NCBI GenBank assembly: GCA_964650975.1
Contig: CAZYWA010000389.1
Coordinates: 1 to 7,799, forward strand
Length of the DNA: 7,799 bases
DNA from: CAZYWA01 sp964650975 [NCBI: uncultured bacterium]
GTDB taxonomy: Bacteria > JADJOY01
Reading direction: 5' to 3'
Part shown: piece by piece, positions 6,162 to 7,799 of the stretch
Position numbering within the stretch: position 1 is the first letter of the stretch
Layout: each line of letters starts with the position of its first letter
Translations under genes and position numbers: made by a program
Notes under the pieces: generated by a model
Told to the model about the DNA's origin: nothing
Database searches by the model: none
The model's input: only the letters and a program-made list of their open reading frames with translations

Positions 6162-7799
6162 TCAGCGCGTGTCGGGCGGCGGGAATTCGCGCCGCACCAG
6201 CTCCAGCTCGGAGGCCAGGTCGTGCACCTCACCGTCCAGGCGGGCCCGAAGCAGGCGCTGCTGGATGGCGCCGTAAACGGGCCCCGGGGCGAACCCCAGC
6301 TCCCGCAGATGCGAGCCGGTGGTCGCGATCCCGACGTGCCGCCAGGCGTCCGCGAAGCTGCGCACGCTGCTTCGCGCGGCAGGCCCCGCCGCGACGCTCG
6401 CGACCACCAGCATGCTCTCCGGGATTCCGCTCAGCAGACGGTGGATCTCGCTCACCGCCAGAGGCGGCTGCCGCTCGAGCCGCTCGGCGAGCCCGCGCAT
6501 GCGGGGCACCTCGTGCTCGAGGTGCGCGCCTACCCGGCCAGGCGGGTCGAGCCGCTTGCGCACCCCCTCCAGCTCGGAGGCATCGAGATCCCAGACCAGC
6601 GCGGCAAGGCACGGGATCGGCTGGTCCACCTCGCGAAGCCGAGCCGCCCAGGCGTCCTGCGCCGCGCGCACCTGGCTCACGCGCGCGATCGCCCGTTCGG
6701 GAACGCCGAGCCGTGGATCGATCGCGGCCAGAATTTCCTCGGCCGCCAGCACCCTCAGCGAGGCCCCGGGCTCGCGCTCTCGAAAGCTTCGCGCGAGGTC
6801 GGCGAACACCCGTGCGCCCGACACCCGCTCGATCGCACCAGTGGCCAGCGCCAGCGCCCGGGCGCGCTCGAAGCCGGCGTCCGGCTCGAGCCCGAATCGC
6901 GTGCGATAGCGCGCCGCCCGGATGAGCCGCGTGGGATCGTCCACGAAGCTCAGCGGATGATGCACCCGCAGCACCCGCCGGCGCAGATCTCCCCAGCCAT
7001 CGAGCGGGTCGATCACGGTTCCGGCGCCCGGATGGGTGATGCGCATGGCGAGCGCGTTGACGGTGAAGTCGCGGCGGTGCAAGTCGTCGAGCAAGGTCCC
7101 GGGCTCGACCTGCGGCAGCGCCCCGGGGGACGCGTAGCGCTCGCGGCGCATGCTGGTGAGGTCCACCGTGAGGGCCTTCGCGATCTCCACGGTTGCGGTG
7201 CCGAAGGCCGCGTGCGCCGTGCACGGGTTGCCGCGCGCACGCGCCCAGGCCGTGGCGAGCGCGATCGCATCGCCATCCACCACCAGATCGATGTCGGGCT
7301 CGTGCGACGGAAGATCGAGCACCAGATCGCGGACCAGCCCGCCGACCGCGAGCACGTCGCGGCCGCGCTCGCCGGCGAATCGGCCCAGATCGTCGAGCAC
7401 GGCCAGCACGTCGGGCGGCAAGGCGCTGGCGAGCGCGCCGGGCGCGAAGATCGAGACCGGCTCGAGCTCGACCGCGCGGCGCACCAGCGCCCGCGACGCG
7501 CCACGACGATCCGCCACCTCCCAGCCCAGCGCCGTGGCCCCGCGACGCGTCCCGGATTCGTCCGGCGCCCAGCCTGGAAGACCGGGAAGATCGGTGCGCG
7601 CGATCGAGCAGAGCGGCTGGTTCGCGAGACCGAGAGCGAGCGCGCGCGTGAGATCGTCCTCCAGGACGATGGCGGGTGTGTCGGCGACCTCGAGCCACGC
7701 ACCCGGAGCGCCGCGGGATTCGTTTAGCGCGTCGCCCAGCGCCAGATCGGGCGAGAGCTCCGGGATCGGCACCGGCTCGGCGGCAGGATCGGCGTTCAC
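6162..7799 (-). CDS. cca: tRNA nucleotidyltransferase / poly(A) polymerase family protein (5' end beyond window)
   Basis: The product is a class II nucleotidyltransferase of the CCA-adding / A-adding / poly(A) polymerase family, which adds or repairs tRNA 3' ends in the cytoplasm. Counting from the window edge, the catalytic head carries the GG-x2-RD signature at residues 153-158 (LAVGGLVRDL), the metal-binding pair D169/D171 (PDIDLVVDGD), RRERY at 218-222, HRRDFTVNALA at 241-251 and DPTRLIRAARYRTRFG at 288-303, followed by helical neck and body to residue 545. Residues 10-75 resemble the end of a CBS domain, especially EDDLTRALALGLANQP, so I infer the DHH-CBS-PAP arrangement with DHH sequence outside the window. 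The first visible codon is GTG and could be a start, but a continuation upstream is more likely. It ends with TGA 115 nt before trpS. Whether it adds CCA or only A cannot be told here. The family call is secure; the CBS reading is moderate. Confidence 0.9.
   Translation of the reverse strand: MNADPAAEPVPIPELSPDLALGDALNESRGAPGAWLEVADTPAIVLEDDLTRALALGLANQPLCSIARTDLPGLPGWAPDESGTRRGATALGWEVADRRGASRALVRRAVELEPVSIFAPGALASALPPDVLAVLDDLGRFAGERGRDVLAVGGLVRDLVLDLPSHEPDIDLVVDGDAIALATAWARARGNPCTAHAAFGTATVEIAKALTVDLTSMRRERYASPGALPQVEPGTLLDDLHRRDFTVNALAMRITHPGAGTVIDPLDGWGDLRRRVLRVHHPLSFVDDPTRLIRAARYRTRFGLEPDAGFERARALALATGAIERVSGARVFADLARSFREREPGASLRVLAAEEILAAIDPRLGVPERAIARVSQVRAAQDAWAARLREVDQPIPCLAALVWDLDASELEGVRKRLDPPGRVGAHLEHEVPRMRGLAERLERQPPLAVSEIHRLLSGIPESMLVVASVAAGPAARSSVRSFADAWRHVGIATTGSHLRELGFAPGPVYGAIQQRLLRARLDGEVHDLASELELVRREFPPPDTR

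Noticed and set aside
4961-6925. Very long plus-strand open frame (654 codons) antisense to trpS, scpA and the nucleotidyltransferase
   Set aside because: Low-complexity Arg/Ala/His-rich translation, no ribosome site, fully overlapped by well-identified genes; typical antisense openness in GC-rich DNA.

Overview
This is a GC-rich bacterial window in which every supportable gene lies on the minus strand, so gene order is read from the right edge to the left. No phage, transposon, CRISPR or defence genes are visible. The trpS-scpA-scpB-rluB order, an NtrC-type sigma-54 activator, a DHH/CBS-type tRNA nucleotidyltransferase and strong GC at third codon positions suggest a high-GC deltaproteobacterial-type lineage (Myxococcota, Desulfobacterota or Binatota-like). 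That placement is inference; no marker here fixes the taxon.

Right edge (6162-7799): the 3' part of a class II tRNA nucleotidyltransferase / poly(A) polymerase gene, running off the window, with what looks like a decayed CBS domain before the catalytic head. A 115-nt gap with a promoter-like sequence (TTGCCC-N17-TATTCT) separates it from a tightly packed run: trpS (5039-6046), scpA (4185-5042), scpB (3323-4120), a small polyacidic protein gene (3052-3318) and rluB (2009-2977). trpS and scpA share an ATGA stop/start overlap, and scpB is 4 nt from the acidic gene, whose strong Shine-Dalgarno lies inside the end of scpB. This looks like one operon joining tryptophan charging, chromosome condensation (SMC-ScpAB) and 23S rRNA pseudouridylation.

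Centre (1794-1950): a self-contained tRNA unit made of a good sigma-70-type promoter, an initiator tRNA-fMet with encoded CCA, and a perfect intrinsic terminator 3 nt downstream.

Left (297-1724): an NtrC-family response regulator (receiver, sigma-54 AAA+, Fis-type helix-turn-helix) with a variant GAFTGA loop (GAYTSA). Positions 1-296 hold no convincing gene, only short repeats and an inverted repeat after the regulator's stop.

The most notable points are: an exact C-x22-C-x6-C-x2-C motif in TrpS matching the [4Fe-4S] motif described for Thermotoga maritima TrpRS; the unassigned polyacidic protein between scpB and rluB, next to a strongly basic RluB tail; coding-like sequence between that gene and rluB in a shifted frame; and a U1/U72 mismatch in the initiator tRNA. 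Nothing here is clearly a new multi-gene system; this is mainly a housekeeping region with a few odd details.
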